From the NCBI RefSeq assembly GCF_008831285.2, contig NC_045138.2, positions 10,926,571-10,990,570 on the forward strand: a stretch of DNA of 64,000 nucleotides. The letters are read 5' to 3'. This DNA comes from Nymphaea colorata (lineage: Eukaryota > Streptophyta > Magnoliopsida > Nymphaeales > Nymphaeaceae). Below the pieces are notes generated by a model. That model had not been told where the DNA came from, did no database searches, and saw only the letters and a program-made list of their open reading frames with translations. Of this stretch, positions 62,381 through 64,000 are shown in pieces. Each line of letters begins with the position of its first letter. Position 1 is the first letter of the stretch. The translations under genes and the position numbers were made by a program.

Positions 62381-64000
62381 AAGGAAACCAAGAAGTGACA
62401 AAAAAGCTGGACAAATTGATTTTAAACCTATACAAAATAGCTCATATAACAAATAGAGTAGGTTCTTCAAAGATCTATGAAAGCCTATTTTTTCCGATCT
62501 TGAATTCCATTGGACCCAATATGACCCAGATTTTACTTTGATTGGATGTAATTCTTAATGGAGCATAATTTTTAAATCAGATACCTGACCCAGAAGAAAC
62601 AATCTGGTCAACATTCTAAATCCATCCTCCAAGTCCAGTTCACAGTTGAATGAACCTAGGTTACATGACGACTGAAATTTGTGCTTCCGGCTGATCCGTG
62701 ATACTTATTGGATATGCCTTGGTAATTCAACACACATACACATTTACCTTTAAATGCAAAAATCCAAAATCGAAGCATTGGCCACGATTGGTTCTGATCT
62801 ATTAACTTTATTAGATCGGTCCACCCGAAAATCCCATACTCCTGGTCTAATATCTATCACATGGATCCATACCCATAAATAATTGAAAAACGAGCCGTTC
62901 TACTTTATGGGATCCATTAATGTATGAATTGAGGCCAATATGGATCCAAATCATGTATACTTTGATCTGGTCCTAAAATATCTTGAACCAGTTCCAAGCC
63001 GGCCATATGAACCATTGAAAGACTAGAAGATCCAATTTATGAATTAAAACAATCAAGCTTTGATCAACCAAGATCCAACCGAAAATGCAATGGATCAATT
63101 TAACTATATTTCTTCACCTTTATTGAGTGGACTCTAAAGATGTTAGATCCAATCTCAATTAAACTGAATGCACCCCGAACAGATTCAAGTAGGGATCCAA
63201 AAGAAATTGGATGGTTGGGTAAAAAAAAAAAGATGGATCCACATAAAAGATTCCAACATCCGTAGTTGATTTTTCACCAAATGGATGTAGATGCCAAGAA
63301 ACTGAATTCAGACCCAAAAATGATCCATTATTCCTTATTGGATCTAGATTGGTAGGTGAGTCTAAAAGAACCTTTATCCAGATCCGATTATGAGATCTGC
63401 TCATTAAATGAATCTGGGTTGTAAATTAATTAGATTTGTATCGTACATGACCCATAGATGGGAATTGACCAAGAAGTATTAAGATCCACTTCCAAAATCT
63501 TTACTCCAGATCTGTTTTAAATCAAATGGACCTGAGTCGCAAGAGAACAGGATTTTGACTCGTATGTGATCATGAATTCTTTATTTGTATCTGGAAAAAT
63601 AAACTTGATGAACTACACATCTAGCTTAGATGGAAGAGAGTATGAGACTGACCATTCTTGATATAGACCCAACCTGATCCGGAACATCTCATTCAGATCT
63701 GAAAAGAAAAAAAAACTTGAATTTGGAATAATTATTGAACTTCTAGATCCAGTCCAATTGAAAATGACGGGATCGTGTCTAAAGCAACAAATGCAAAATA
63801 TACATATATAAGGAATCACATTTCAGCATACAGCCGAAGTTAGAGGGCCATAAGGGCCTTGGCTCTACCCCACCTCGCCCTCAGATTTTTTTTAATTTAC
63901 ATGTAAATTTGAAAAAAAGTTATTTATCCTATATAAAAAATTTGGAAAAATTATATTTCAATCCTTAAGAAAAGTTTGAAACCATATTTTGACCCCCCTC
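62381..64000. other. Non-coding, GATCC-rich, nothing identified
   Basis: It has many GGATCCA and AGATCC strings, similar in style to the U3 of the Tat LTRs, so it could be LTR debris. The last 170 bases (from GAGGGCCATAAGGGCC) look like the edge of another repeat cut by the window. Confidence 0.3.

Overview
This window is nuclear DNA from a flowering plant with a repeat-rich, AT-rich genome. The evidence is one spliced nuclear gene with canonical GT/AG introns, surrounded by plant-type Ty3/gypsy LTR retrotransposons, plant hAT transposons and satellite arrays. The species cannot be told from the sequence. Most open reading frames in the window are chance frames in repeats. No RNA gene, CRISPR array or prokaryotic-type operon was seen.

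Layout. 1-5502: the 3' half of a Ty3/gypsy chromovirus-type element, with broken pol (reverse transcriptase, RNase H, integrase, remnant chromodomain), a polypurine tract and a complete 3 kb 3' LTR. 7874-11119 (minus strand): five clear internal exons of a nuclear gene for a TlyA-family protein (S4 RNA-binding domain plus FtsJ-like methyltransferase domain). Its last exon(s) are missing from the window and its first exon is uncertain. About 13165-16170: a tandem array of eight units of about 385 bp. 17592-21900: a hAT element with a decayed BED/DUF659 transposase. 22634-24947: a diverged pair of direct repeats. 25765-26155 (minus): a Ty3/gypsy integrase scrap.

26.2-61.5 kb is a nested landscape with three components. 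The first is a satellite of about 115 bp, present in several blocks in both orientations. The second is a long LTR-like repeat ('LTR-B', copies at 29.3 kb and 56.4 kb), each copy followed by inverted satellite. The third is a heavily decayed Ty3/gypsy Tat-type element (about 37.7-55.3 kb) with gag, protease, RT, a second archaeal-type RNase H and integrase remnants between two old LTRs. That element carries a 2.2 kb hAT-like insertion (43286-45496) with a perfect 8-bp target duplication. A 621-bp tandem duplication (37228-38408) spans the satellite/LTR junction and is nearly identical between copies, so it is much younger than the surroundings.

61.5-64.0 kb holds short degenerate repeats and no recognisable gene. 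The only likely host gene is the TlyA-like one; everything else looks like mobile DNA, its debris or satellites. I did not find a clear new biological system. The most unusual structure is the satellite/LTR-B association, with its inverted junctions.
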